From assembly GCA_019347585.1 (NCBI GenBank), contig JAHWLC010000013.1:1-11460 (forward strand): a stretch of DNA of 11,460 nt, read 5' to 3'. Under the pieces are notes generated by a model. That model searched no databases. It was not told where the DNA came from and saw only the letters and a program-made list of their open reading frames with translations. Position 1 is the first letter of the stretch; each line of letters opens with the position of its first letter. A program made the translations under genes and the position numbers. This stretch comes from Actinomycetota bacterium. GTDB taxonomy: Bacteria; Actinomycetota; Acidimicrobiia; Spongiisociales; ZC4RG35. Positions 1 to 8,456 of this stretch are shown here, piece by piece.

Positions 1-1
1 G

Positions 2-976
2 ACCGCGGTTATCGACCTGGAGAACAACAGTGTGACCATGGTCGTCACCAACCCGGGCTCCCCCTTCAAGTGCGACTTCGACAACGAGGAAGAGGCACCA
101 CAGGAGGTAGAGACCGGGCGGATCGTGATCGAGAAGCTGGTGACTGAGGGTTCCGATCAGGAGATCGAGTTCACCTTCGTCTCGGTCGGATTCAGCATGG
201 GCGACGACACGCTGGCGCATGGTGCGGACGACTCAACCGCTGTCGCCCGGGGCGACTACGCGGTGTCCGAGGTCATCCCAGAAGGCTGGGAGCTGGTGTC
301 GGCGGTGTGTGACTCCACCGACGAGGCAGACGAGTCGACTCCCGCGGACATCGACGTCTCGGCTGACGAGGTCGTCACCTGCACCTTCACCAACGGGGAG
401 GTCGAGGTCGCCGAGGAGGTCCTGCCTCAGATCGCGGTCACCAAGACCGCCGACACGGAGACCGCGGCACCCGGTGACACCGTCACCTTCACGGTGGTGA
501 TCTCCAATCCGTCGGCCAGCGAGCCGGTGAGGATCAGCTCGATCATCGACAGCGTGTTCGGCACATTGGCCGGCGACACCGACTGCACGGTCGACGTGAC
601 GTTGGCGCCCGGTGCCTCCTGTGAGTTCACCTTCACCTGGATGGTCACCGATCAGGACCTGGGCACCCACGAGAACATCGTCGAGGTGATCGGAGCGGAT
701 GTCGAGAGGCCCGACGTCACCGTCAGGGCGAGCGACAACGTCGTGATCTCCGTCGACGAGGTTCAAGCCATCGTGATCACTCCCGAGGTTCCGGCCGGTC
801 CGGTGACCCCGATCGTCCCCGACGTCGCCCCCGACGTCGTCTCCGACGTCGCCGTCGAGGCGGAGCAGCTGCCCTTCACCGGGATCGAGAGTGACCGGTT
901 GATCGGCCTGGCCATCATGCTCCTCGGTGGCGGTGTGCTCCTCCTCAGGTGGGCACCGCGACCCGAAGAGGGCTGA
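2..976 (+). CDS. LPXTG-type cell-surface protein with Ig-like/prealbumin-like repeats, C-terminal part
   Basis: The reading frame is open at the left edge, so the start lies outside the window; the ATG at 32 is internal. The first visible residues end in a K-C-D-F-D-N-E pattern that mirrors the C-T-F-T-N-G-E end of the next module (about 110-391), so at least two prealbumin-like (SpaA/SdrD B-like) modules were present. A DUF11-like beta-sandwich follows (about 430-765; begins IAVTKTADTETAAPGDTVTF). Next come a Pro/Val/Asp-rich wall-spanning linker, an LPFTG sortase motif at 869-883, a hydrophobic segment (LIGLAIMLLGGGVLLL) and a short tail, RWAPRPEEG. This is the standard sortase sorting signal, so the protein is inferred to be exported and anchored to peptidoglycan or retained in the membrane. 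Ligand and role (adhesin, pilin-like or S-layer-like) cannot be told. The tail is weakly basic and ends acidic, which is unusual for a sorting signal. No sortase gene is visible nearby. Confidence 0.8.
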   Translation, partial: TAVIDLENNSVTMVVTNPGSPFKCDFDNEEEAPQEVETGRIVIEKLVTEGSDQEIEFTFVSVGFSMGDDTLAHGADDSTAVARGDYAVSEVIPEGWELVSAVCDSTDEADESTPADIDVSADEVVTCTFTNGEVEVAEEVLPQIAVTKTADTETAAPGDTVTFTVVISNPSASEPVRISSIIDSVFGTLAGDTDCTVDVTLAPGASCEFTFTWMVTDQDLGTHENIVEVIGADVERPDVTVRASDNVVISVDEVQAIVITPEVPAGPVTPIVPDVAPDVVSDVAVEAEQLPFTGIESDRLIGLAIMLLGGGVLLLRWAPRPEEG

Positions 977-1000
977 CAACCGAACGCACCGAATCGAGAA

Positions 1001-1033
1001 GGCCCCCGGCGAGCCCCGGGGGCCTCCTCTTTG
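1001..1033 (+). terminator. Rho-independent terminator after the surface-protein gene
   Basis: A perfect 9-bp GC stem (GGCCCCCGG at 1001-1009 with CCGGGGGCC at 1016-1024) closes a 6-nt loop and is followed by the pyrimidine-rich tail TCCTCTTT. It lies 24 nt after the stop of the surface-protein gene and 27 nt before the folC start, so it separates the two transcription units. Confidence 0.8.
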
Positions 1034-1059
1034 CAGGGTTAACCTCGTGGGGCCCTCCC

Positions 1060-2346
1060 ATGGAATATCCCGAAGCCGTCGCCTATCTCGACCGTCACAT
1101 CGGATTGGGTGGAAAACCAGGACTGGAGCGCATCGACGGCCTGCTCGACGACATGGGGCGACCCTACGAGGCGTACCCGATCATCCATGTGGCCGGGACA
1201 AATGGGAAGACCTCCACGGCACGGCTCGCCACGCTGATCCTGGTGGCTCACGGGCTCACCACCGGCACCTACACCTCTCCGCACCTCCAGAAGGTCGAGG
1301 AGCGTCTCGCGGTGAACGGTCGCCACGCCACACCGGAGGAGTTCGCCCTCGCCATCACCGACGTCGCCGCCTTCGCCGACCTCCGGGAAGGGAGGGGGCT
1401 CGAGCCCAACAGTTACTTCGAGCTGAACACGGCAGCGGCCTTCGCCTTCTTCGCCGACCAAGCGGTGAACGCGGGGGTGCTCGAGGTCGGGTTGGGGGGC
1501 CGCCTCGACGCCACCAACGTCGTGGAGGCCGAGGTCTGCGTGGTCACCTCGATCGGGGTCGACCACACCGAGTACCTCGGGAAGGACATCGCCGGCATCG
1601 CACGGGAGAAGCTGGCGATCGCCGGCCCGTCGTCGATCCTGGTCACCGGGCCTCTTCCCGATGCCGCCCACACGGAGGCGACCGCCACCGCCCGCGAGCT
1701 GGGCATCCACCACCGGCACTACGGGCACGACTTCTCGGTGGGGGATGCCGAACGAGGGGTCGGCGGCTGGTTGGTCACTATCGAGGGAGCGGAGACCACC
1801 TATGACGATCTCTTCCTCCCGGTGCACGGGAGCTATCAGCTCACCAATCTCGCCGTGTCGGTCGCAGCTGCCGAGGCTCTCCTCGGCCGCAAGCTCGACC
1901 AGGGAGCGCTGAAGCAGGCTGCAGCCGCGGCCACCATGCCGGGGAGGATGGAGCCGCTGTCAGCCTCGCCTCTGGTGATGGTGGACGGGGCCCACAATGC
2001 CGACGGGGTGGCCACCCTGGTCGAGTCGCTACAGGAGGAGTTCCCCACCACCCGCTGGCAGCTGCTCCTGGGGGTGATGGGCGACAAGAACATCGAGCTC
2101 ATGGTGGAGAAACTCGCGCCTGTCATCGGCGGTGTGGTCACCACCGCGGTCGACCACAAGCGGGCGGTGCCCGCCGCGGAGCTGGCCGAGCGGATCCATG
2201 GCCTGGTCGACGTCCCGGTGCTGGTCGCCGACAGCATCGATTACGGGCTGGACATGGCCCGTGCCGAGGCAGGCTCCGAAGGCGCAGTGCTGGTCACCGG
2301 CTCGCTCTACCTGGTCGGCGAGGTCAGGGACATCCTGGTCGGCTGA
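1060..2346 (+). CDS. folC: Bifunctional folylpolyglutamate synthase / dihydrofolate synthase (FolC)
   Basis: A 428-residue cytosolic Mur-ligase-family enzyme that adds glutamate to dihydropteroate and/or reduced folates using ATP. Visible hallmarks: N-terminal YLDRHIGLGGKPGLERI; the P-loop HVAGTNGKTST at residues 43-53; YTSPHLQKVEERLAVNG; EVGLGGRLDATN; SIGVDHTEYLG; and the C-terminal-domain motif VDGAHNADG. Length is normal for the family (about 420-490). The ATG at 1060 is chosen because the frame upstream runs back through the terminator hairpin; a modest GTGGGG sits 7 nt before it. ndk follows after a 40-nt gap. In many actinobacteria valS precedes folC, whereas here a surface-protein gene does. 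Sequence alone does not settle whether both activities are kept. Confidence 0.95.
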   Translation: MEYPEAVAYLDRHIGLGGKPGLERIDGLLDDMGRPYEAYPIIHVAGTNGKTSTARLATLILVAHGLTTGTYTSPHLQKVEERLAVNGRHATPEEFALAITDVAAFADLREGRGLEPNSYFELNTAAAFAFFADQAVNAGVLEVGLGGRLDATNVVEAEVCVVTSIGVDHTEYLGKDIAGIAREKLAIAGPSSILVTGPLPDAAHTEATATARELGIHHRHYGHDFSVGDAERGVGGWLVTIEGAETTYDDLFLPVHGSYQLTNLAVSVAAAEALLGRKLDQGALKQAAAAATMPGRMEPLSASPLVMVDGAHNADGVATLVESLQEEFPTTRWQLLLGVMGDKNIELMVEKLAPVIGGVVTTAVDHKRAVPAAELAERIHGLVDVPVLVADSIDYGLDMARAEAGSEGAVLVTGSLYLVGEVRDILVG

Positions 2347-2386
2347 CTTCTCGCTGACGGCTCACCCGATTTAGCGTGGAACTTCG

Positions 2387-2791
2387 ATGGCACACGAACA
2401 CACCTTCATCATGGTCAAGCCGGACGGAGTGCAGCGAGGTCTGGTTGGAGAGGTCATCTCCCGGTTGGAGCAGAAAGGCCTCGAGTTGCAGAACATCCGC
2501 TCCCTTCGCATCGACGAGGCCCTGGCCCGCCGGCACTACGCCGAGCACGCCGAGAAGCCCTTCTTCGCAGAGTTACTCGCCTTCATCACCTCGGGACCGG
2601 TGGTGGCGATGGAATGGTCCGGCGAATCCGCCATCGCAGCCGCCCGCGCCTTGATGGGGGCGACCGACCCCAAGGACGCCGCAGCGGGCACCATCCGCGG
2701 TGATCTCGGTCTCGAGGTGACCCGCAACCTGGTGCACGGCTCCGACGGCGCAGAGAGCGCCAAGAGGGAGCTGGAGATCTTCTTCGGGTGA
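2387..2791 (+). CDS. ndk: Nucleoside diphosphate kinase
   Basis: A complete 134-residue NDK that transfers the gamma-phosphate from ATP to nucleoside diphosphates through a phosphohistidine. The N-terminal [18 protein letters not shown], the GTIRGDLGL segment and the active-site motif [12 protein letters not shown] (catalytic His117) are all present. Length is typical (about 134-140). The ATG at 2387 gives the usual short N-terminus; the ATG at 2411 would cut into the first strand. There is no strong Shine-Dalgarno sequence (only GTGGAA), so expression may depend on folC readthrough or an upstream promoter. The folC-ndk pair is conserved in actinobacteria. The gene supplies NTPs/dNTPs, including the last step to dTTP that the downstream thymidine kinase would feed. 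Confidence 0.97.
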   Translation: MAHEHTFIMVKPDGVQRGLVGEVISRLEQKGLELQNIRSLRIDEALARRHYAEHAEKPFFAELLAFITSGPVVAMEWSGESAIAAARALMGATDPKDAAAGTIRGDLGLEVTRNLVHGSDGAESAKRELEIFFG

Positions 2792-2841
2792 ACATCGTCC
2801 CGCCGCCGAATCGCGCAATAGCGCTACCCGGAAAGCGCCCC

Positions 2842-2867
2842 TACACTCCCGCGGGATCGCCCGGGAG
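2842..2867 (+). promoter_or_regulatory. Candidate mreB promoter -10 and ribosome-binding-site hairpin
   Basis: TACACT at 2842-2847 fits the actinobacterial -10 pattern TAnnnT, with no convincing -35. CTCCCG at 2846-2851 is exactly complementary to CGGGAG at 2862-2867, and the latter contains the only Shine-Dalgarno-like string (GGGAG, 2863-2867, 11 nt before the mreB ATG). A start of transcription near 2854 would remove the 5' arm, so only readthrough RNA from ndk could form the hairpin. This is an inference from pattern only. Confidence 0.35.
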
Positions 2868-2878
2868 CGCCGCCACAC

Positions 2879-3910
<1,032 letters not shown>

Positions 3911-3922
3911 TAGCTGCGGCAG

Positions 3923-4831
3923 ATGCTGAACCGAGACGCCGCCGACCGCACGCTCCCCACATTGATCACCCTGCTGGTGATCGGGATTCTGCTCATGACC
4001 TTCGACGTGCGGGCTTCGGGCGGGGGAGTGGTGGGAGTTCTCCGCACCGGCACGCAGACCATCGTGGCCCCGGTGCAGAAGGCGGCTTCCTACGTCGTCA
4101 ACCCGGTCGCCGACATGGTGCAGTCCCTGGCCAATGTGGCCACCCTCCGCCAGGAGAACCTGGCACTGCGGGAGCGTCTCGCCGAGGCCGAGGCCGAGTT
4201 GATCGCGGTGCAGGACGAATCGGCTCGTCTGGACCTCCTCGAGCAGATCTACGAGTTGGAGAACGCGGGCAGCGATCTGAGACGGACCGTGGCCAATGTG
4301 ATCGGGCGCCCCGATGCGGTGAGCCTGGTCATCGACAAAGGCGCCTCCGACGGGATCGCCAAGGGCCAGCCCGTGCTCGACACCAACGGGTTCCTCGTTG
4401 GCAGCGTGCACACCGTCACCCAGGGAAGTGCCACGATCCTCCCCATGATCGCCGGCCAGGATGGGGTGGCCGTGGTGATAGGCGAGCAGGTGGGGATCCT
4501 GATGCCGCAGGTGGCGTCGGAGGAGATGCGCCTCGAGGTGCGTGACGCCCGAATCCCGATCCTGGCCGAGGAACGGGTGGAGACCTCGGCCGCCTCCATC
4601 AACTTCCCCGCCGGGCTCCCGGTGGGGGAGGTCATCGCCGACGCCGCGCCCTCACTCGATCTACTCACCACCCGCGTTCGCCCCTACTCGGACCCGGACA
4701 CGCTGCGCCTGGTCGTCGTCCTCGCCTGGCCGCCGGACCCGATCGTCGCCGCCACCGGTGCCGACGCCGCCGAGGAGACCACCACGACGACCACGCCCTC
4801 GGATGAGTCGACCACGACCGAGGGGGGCTGA
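3923..4831 (+). CDS. mreC: Rod shape-determining protein MreC
   Basis: A 302-residue bitopic membrane protein that links MreB and MreD to PBP2 and activates PBP2-RodA. One N-terminal membrane anchor is visible (TLITLLVIGILLMTF, about residues 13-27). A coiled coil with LRQENLALRERLAEAEAEL follows (about 70-115), then the paired beta-barrel domain (about 122-270) with the family-typical segments RPDAVSLVIDKGASDGIAKGQPV and NGFLVGSVHTVTQGSATI. The last 30 or so residues form an acidic, Thr-rich low-complexity tail (EETTTTTTPSDESTTTEGG) that is not part of the core fold. The start at 3923 is forced: an in-frame stop lies at 3911. No good Shine-Dalgarno sequence is seen, so coupling to mreB is likely. 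The mreD start lies 1 nt after its stop. Confidence 0.93.
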   Translation: MLNRDAADRTLPTLITLLVIGILLMTFDVRASGGGVVGVLRTGTQTIVAPVQKAASYVVNPVADMVQSLANVATLRQENLALRERLAEAEAELIAVQDESARLDLLEQIYELENAGSDLRRTVANVIGRPDAVSLVIDKGASDGIAKGQPVLDTNGFLVGSVHTVTQGSATILPMIAGQDGVAVVIGEQVGILMPQVASEEMRLEVRDARIPILAEERVETSAASINFPAGLPVGEVIADAAPSLDLLTTRVRPYSDPDTLRLVVVLAWPPDPIVAATGADAAEETTTTTTPSDESTTTEGG

Positions 4832-4832
4832 G

Positions 4833-5336
4833 GTGAGGGCCCGCACCGGCCTCACCGTGTTCCTCATGGTGTTGACCGCGGTGGTGGTGCAGACCACCCT
4901 GATCAACCAGCTTCAGTTCGTCATCCCCGATCTGGTGCTGCTGCTGGTGATCCTCTTGGCCCTGACCCGATTGCGGCCGGAGGCGGTGCTCGGAGTCGCC
5001 TTCTTCTCGGGGCTCCTCATCGACCTGCTCGGCACTTCGCTGCTCGGCCTGAGAGCGATCGTGCTCACCATGGTGGCCTACGCAGCCATCCGCACCCGTG
5101 AGCGGGCAGAGATCGGGCGAGTCGGGGTGGCACTGTGGGTCGGCCTGCTCACCTTCGGAGGCATCGTCATCCTGGCTCTGGTGGGAACGCTGTTCGGCCA
5201 GGGAACGCTCCTAGGATCCGATGCGGTCAGCCGCATGTTCCTGGTGCCGATCGCCAACACCATCCTCGCCGCACTGACCGCGGGCCTGTTCGTCCGCCTG
5301 GTAGACAGAGACGCCAGCGCCTTCCGCTTCACATGA
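4833..5336 (+). CDS. mreD: Rod shape-determining protein MreD (GTG start)
   Basis: A 167-residue polytopic membrane protein with about five hydrophobic segments: about residues 6-22, 30-45, 51-68, 72-86 plus 97-120, and 135-156. It follows mreC as in nearly all mre operons. The frame is open further upstream inside mreC, but the real start is taken as the GTG at 4833, one base after the mreC TGA. It is preceded by a strong purine run (GAGGGGGGC, about 4819-4828) and gives the expected 160-180-residue length; the residues upstream are arginine/proline-rich shadow sequence. Motifs such as the PDLVLLLVILLAL stretch and FFSGLLIDLLGTSLLGL fit MreD. Its stop overlaps the next ATG (ATGA at 5333-5336). 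Its exact biochemical role in the elongasome is not well defined. Confidence 0.9.
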   Translation: MRARTGLTVFLMVLTAVVVQTTLINQLQFVIPDLVLLLVILLALTRLRPEAVLGVAFFSGLLIDLLGTSLLGLRAIVLTMVAYAAIRTRERAEIGRVGVALWVGLLTFGGIVILALVGTLFGQGTLLGSDAVSRMFLVPIANTILAALTAGLFVRLVDRDASAFRFT

Positions 5337-7300
5337 AATTCGCTGTCCGCCTCAGCTTCCTCGGCCTGGCTTTCGTCACCATGTTCTCGGTGCTGGGGCT
5401 CCGGCTCTGGTTCGTGCAGGTGGCATCGGGACCGGCCATCGCCAGGGCCGCCGAGGAGCAGACCTGGCTCTCCGAGGCGTCGCAGGCGCCGAGGGGCGAC
5501 ATCTACGACCGGAACGGGACGCTGCTCGCCACCAGCAGGCTCGTCCCCGCGGTCTACATAGACCGCACCTTCGTCCTTCCGGAGGAGCGCTTCGGCCTGG
5601 TGCAGAACCTCGCGTCCCTCCTCGCCATCGATCCCGACGAGCTCGACGCCATGTATGAGGAAGCGGGGATCAACGGGAGATTCGAAGTGGCCACGGTCTC
5701 CAGCGAGACCGCGTTCCGTGTCATCGAGCGCCTCGGTGGCCTGCCCGGCGTCGAGGTCGTGAAGGTGCCGGAGCGCGTGTACCTCTCCGGTCCGACCCTG
5801 GCCCATGTCATCGGCCATCTCGGCCTCCCCGATCAGGCCGACCTCGACCAGCGGCCCGACCTCGACCCCGCGGTCCGGATCGGGAAGCTCGGCGTCGAGA
5901 AGACTTACGACGAGCTCCTGCAGGGTGTCCCCGGAATCGTCGAGTACCGGGTGCGGAGGAGCCAGGTCATCGACCAGCGAGCGGCAGCCGACCCGGTCCA
6001 GGGGAGGTCCATCGAGCTGACCCTCGACCTCGACCTGCAACAGGTGACGGAGCTCGCCCTCGAGGAGGGCATCGCCCTCTCCAACACGGTGAAGGAGAGG
6101 GACCGGCGAAACGGCGAGGACGTGTTCAGCGTCACCTCCCGGGCGGCGGCGGTGGTGCTCGACGCCAAGACCTTCGAGGTCCTCGCCCTGAGCTCGGTCC
6201 CCGACTTCGATCCTCAGGTCTTCGTCGCCGGGATCGACACCGCCACCTTCGACGCTCTCAACGAGGCCAAGGCTTTCAACAACCTCGCCATCAGCGGGCT
6301 CTACCCGCCTGCCTCCACCTTCAAGGCGATCACCTACACCGTGATCGAGGAGGAGAGCCTGCCCCTCCCCGAGGAGATCGAGGGCATCGACGCAGCCAAC
6401 CGCATGGTGCACTGTGACGGTGAGCTGGTCCTGCCCGAGCTTGCCGACGGATCGGCCCAGATCAAGAAGGACTGGTACTACCCGGGTGTGATCGGCTGGC
6501 TCGACATCCACGGCGCCCTGGAGCGCTCCTGCAACATCTTCTTCTGGTCAGCCGGGCTGGGCACCTGGCAGGCGTACCGGGGCTCCCTGCGCGAGAACGT
6601 AATCCAGGAGTGGGCCAAGTCGGTCGGCTACGGCGCGGTGACCGGCATCGATCTGAGCAACGAGGCCGACGGGGTGGTCCCCACCCGGGAGCTCTTCGAG
6701 GATTGGGCCGAGTTCCAGGAGGAGAATCCCGACCAGCCGCCACGCTTGGACCCCGCACGTCTCGAGTTGGGAAGCCCGTGGGTGGGTGGCGACCTCATGG
6801 ACTTCGCCATCGGCCAGGGCGCGTTCACCTCGACCCCGCTCCAGGTCGCCGTGTCCTACGCGGCGTTGGTCAACGGGGGCAGTGTCCTCGAGCCGAGAGT
6901 GGTGCGCCGGGTACTCGACAACACCGGGGAGACCGTCGAGGAGATCGAGTCCGAAGTGGTGCGCCAGGTCGACATCAGCGAGGAGACCCGTCAGGCGCTT
7001 CTCCGGGATCTGAACCGGGTGGTCACCTCGGGGACCGCCGAGGCCGCGTTCGTCGACTTCGGGCCCGGCCTCGAGCTGATCGGAGGCAAGACCGGCACCG
7101 GCCAGACCTCGGCGAACCGCGACAACCACGCCTGGTTCGTCGGCCTCGCTCCCATCGACGACCCCCAATACGTGGTGGCGGTGGTCATCGAGGAGGGCGG
7201 CTCCGGCGGGCGGATCGCGGCGCCGGTGGCCCGCCACATCCTGCAGTACATCATGGGCAACGAGCCCACGCCGATCGTCGCCGGGGACAAGGCGGACTGA
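5333..7300 (+). CDS. mrdA: Penicillin-binding protein 2, class B peptidoglycan transpeptidase (elongasome)
   Basis: A 655-residue bitopic enzyme that crosslinks new peptidoglycan with RodA; beta-lactam target. An N-terminal membrane anchor (LSFLGLAFVTMFSVLGL, about residues 7-23) leads into the class B dimerisation/pedestal domain, which opens with RGDIYDRNG (54-62) and contains GKLGVEKTYDELLQG. Transpeptidase motifs are complete: S328-T-F-K331 (nucleophile Ser328), S399-C-N401 and K586-T-G-T. No PASTA domains follow, which separates it from division-type PBPs. The ATG at 5333 overlaps the mreD stop (ATGA) and has no obvious Shine-Dalgarno sequence, implying translational coupling. The open frame extends upstream to 5135 inside mreD, but that part is antisense-like Arg/Pro/Gly-rich shadow. 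rodA overlaps the 3' end by one base. The partner is inferred from position and family. Confidence 0.95.
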   Translation: MKFAVRLSFLGLAFVTMFSVLGLRLWFVQVASGPAIARAAEEQTWLSEASQAPRGDIYDRNGTLLATSRLVPAVYIDRTFVLPEERFGLVQNLASLLAIDPDELDAMYEEAGINGRFEVATVSSETAFRVIERLGGLPGVEVVKVPERVYLSGPTLAHVIGHLGLPDQADLDQRPDLDPAVRIGKLGVEKTYDELLQGVPGIVEYRVRRSQVIDQRAAADPVQGRSIELTLDLDLQQVTELALEEGIALSNTVKERDRRNGEDVFSVTSRAAAVVLDAKTFEVLALSSVPDFDPQVFVAGIDTATFDALNEAKAFNNLAISGLYPPASTFKAITYTVIEEESLPLPEEIEGIDAANRMVHCDGELVLPELADGSAQIKKDWYYPGVIGWLDIHGALERSCNIFFWSAGLGTWQAYRGSLRENVIQEWAKSVGYGAVTGIDLSNEADGVVPTRELFEDWAEFQEENPDQPPRLDPARLELGSPWVGGDLMDFAIGQGAFTSTPLQVAVSYAALVNGGSVLEPRVVRRVLDNTGETVEEIESEVVRQVDISEETRQALLRDLNRVVTSGTAEAAFVDFGPGLELIGGKTGTGQTSANRDNHAWFVGLAPIDDPQYVVAVVIEEGGSGGRIAAPVARHILQYIMGNEPTPIVAGDKAD

Positions 7301-8454
7301 TGACGGTCCTCACCCGACTCCGCGAGGTGGCCGTCGTCAGGCGGAACAACCGTTCTGACTTCATGCTGTTCGGGACCATGCTCCTGCTCTCGGGCTTCGG
7401 GCTGTTGATGATCTACTCGGCCACCCGCAGCACCGGGACGTTCTCGATGGAGCGGCAGATGATCTTCGTGGCCGCCGGCTTCCTCATCTACCTCGTGGCC
7501 TCCAATGTCGACTATCGGGAGTACAAGGGGATGGTCCCGATGGCTGCCGTCATCACGCTCCTCGCTCTGATCGCGGTTTTCGCTTTCGAGCCGGTGAACG
7601 GAGCCCGGCGCTGGATTCCGCTCGGGATCCTGAAGCTCCAGCCCGCCGAGTTCGCCAAGGTGGTCGTGATCGTGGTGCTGGCCGGGCTGCTGGCGCCGTC
7701 GAACCGTGACGAGCCGGCACCCCGCAACCTGCCCTGGTCGAAGATCGGCCAGGCGACCCTGGTGGTGGCGGTCCCGAGCATCCTCATCTACCTGGAGCCG
7801 GACCTGGGTACGGCCATCGTTTTCGGCTTCATCCTCTTCGCGATGGTCTTCCTGGCCGGCGCAAGCTGGCGGCAGATGGTCGGGATGCTCGCCGCCGCAG
7901 TGGCCGGAGTGGTCGCCATCTTCCGGTTCAACCTGCTCGACCAGTACCAGATGAACCGGCTGAGGGTCCTGTGGAACCCGACCATCGATCCCAGCGGCAT
8001 CGGCTACAACCTGAAGCAGTCGAAGAGCGCCATCGGCTCCGGGCAGCTGTTCGGCCAGGGCCTGTTCAAGGAGGGGACGCTGACCGATTTCGAGTACGTG
8101 CCCGAGCAGGAGACCGACTTCATCTTCACCGCGGTCGCCGAGCAGCTCGGCTTCGTCGGCGGGATCATCGTGCTCGCCGCTTTCGCTGTCATCGTCTGGC
8201 GACTCCTGGTGATCGCCGCCAACGCGCGAGACCGATTCGGGGCCCTGGTGGCCGCGGGAATCGGGGCGATGGTGATGTGCCACGTTTTCATCAACGTAGG
8301 GATGACCATCGGCATCATGCCGGTGACGGGGCTGCCCCTCCCGCTGCTGAGCCAAGGTGGGTCGTTCTTCATGTCCATGGCCCTGGCCTTGGGCATCGCC
8401 AACTCCATCTGGCTGATGCGGACGCCGGTACCCGGGGAGAACCAGCTGACGTAA
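7300..8454 (+). CDS. rodA: Peptidoglycan glycosyltransferase RodA (SEDS family)
   Basis: A 384-residue polytopic membrane protein, about ten transmembrane segments, that polymerises lipid II into glycan strands. Family signatures: NGARRWIPLGILKLQPAEFAK (about residues 100-120), EPDLGTAIVF, and the loop EQETDFIFTAVAEQLGFVGG. In that loop Asp273 lines up with the catalytic Asp of SEDS enzymes. The C-terminal signature is GIMPVTGLPLPLLSQGGSFF, where many homologues read S-Y-G-G-S-S rather than S-Q-G-G-S-F. The ATG at 7300 shares its A with the PBP2 stop codon (TGATG) and has GGGGACAAGG upstream. The adjacency and overlap with PBP2 favour RodA over FtsW. Two in-frame stops (TAATAA) end it, and the thymidine kinase ATG overlaps the second. 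Confidence 0.95.
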   Translation: MTVLTRLREVAVVRRNNRSDFMLFGTMLLLSGFGLLMIYSATRSTGTFSMERQMIFVAAGFLIYLVASNVDYREYKGMVPMAAVITLLALIAVFAFEPVNGARRWIPLGILKLQPAEFAKVVVIVVLAGLLAPSNRDEPAPRNLPWSKIGQATLVVAVPSILIYLEPDLGTAIVFGFILFAMVFLAGASWRQMVGMLAAAVAGVVAIFRFNLLDQYQMNRLRVLWNPTIDPSGIGYNLKQSKSAIGSGQLFGQGLFKEGTLTDFEYVPEQETDFIFTAVAEQLGFVGGIIVLAAFAVIVWRLLVIAANARDRFGALVAAGIGAMVMCHVFINVGMTIGIMPVTGLPLPLLSQGGSFFMSMALALGIANSIWLMRTPVPGENQLT

Positions 8455-8456
8455 TA

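Noticed and set aside
949..1059. Upstream extension of the folC frame
   Set aside because: It would overlap the surface-protein end and translate through the terminator hairpin; FolC homology starts at the ATG at 1060.
2821..2838. Inverted repeat GCGCT/AGCGC upstream of mreB as an operator or ndk terminator
   Set aside because: Only 5 bp with an 8-nt loop and no T tract; expected by chance in GC-rich DNA.
4542..4832. Upstream extension of the mreD frame inside mreC
   Set aside because: The encoded residues are Arg/Pro/Ser-rich shadow sequence overlapping the real MreC barrel; the GTG at 4833 with a good ribosome binding site gives the normal MreD length.
5135..5332. Upstream extension of the PBP2 frame inside mreD
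   Set aside because: No membrane-protein or PBP character, and the ATG at 5333 is immediately followed by a proper signal anchor.
5078..6511. Long minus-strand open frame (477 codons) opposite mreD/PBP2, and similar ones opposite rodA (6991-8355), tdk (8004-9176), mreB/mreC (3392-4411) and rne (9294-10253)
   Set aside because: Antisense frames stay open by chance in GC-rich coding DNA. Their products are Asp/Gly/His/Arg-rich with no recognisable domain, and each lies opposite a gene with clear family motifs.
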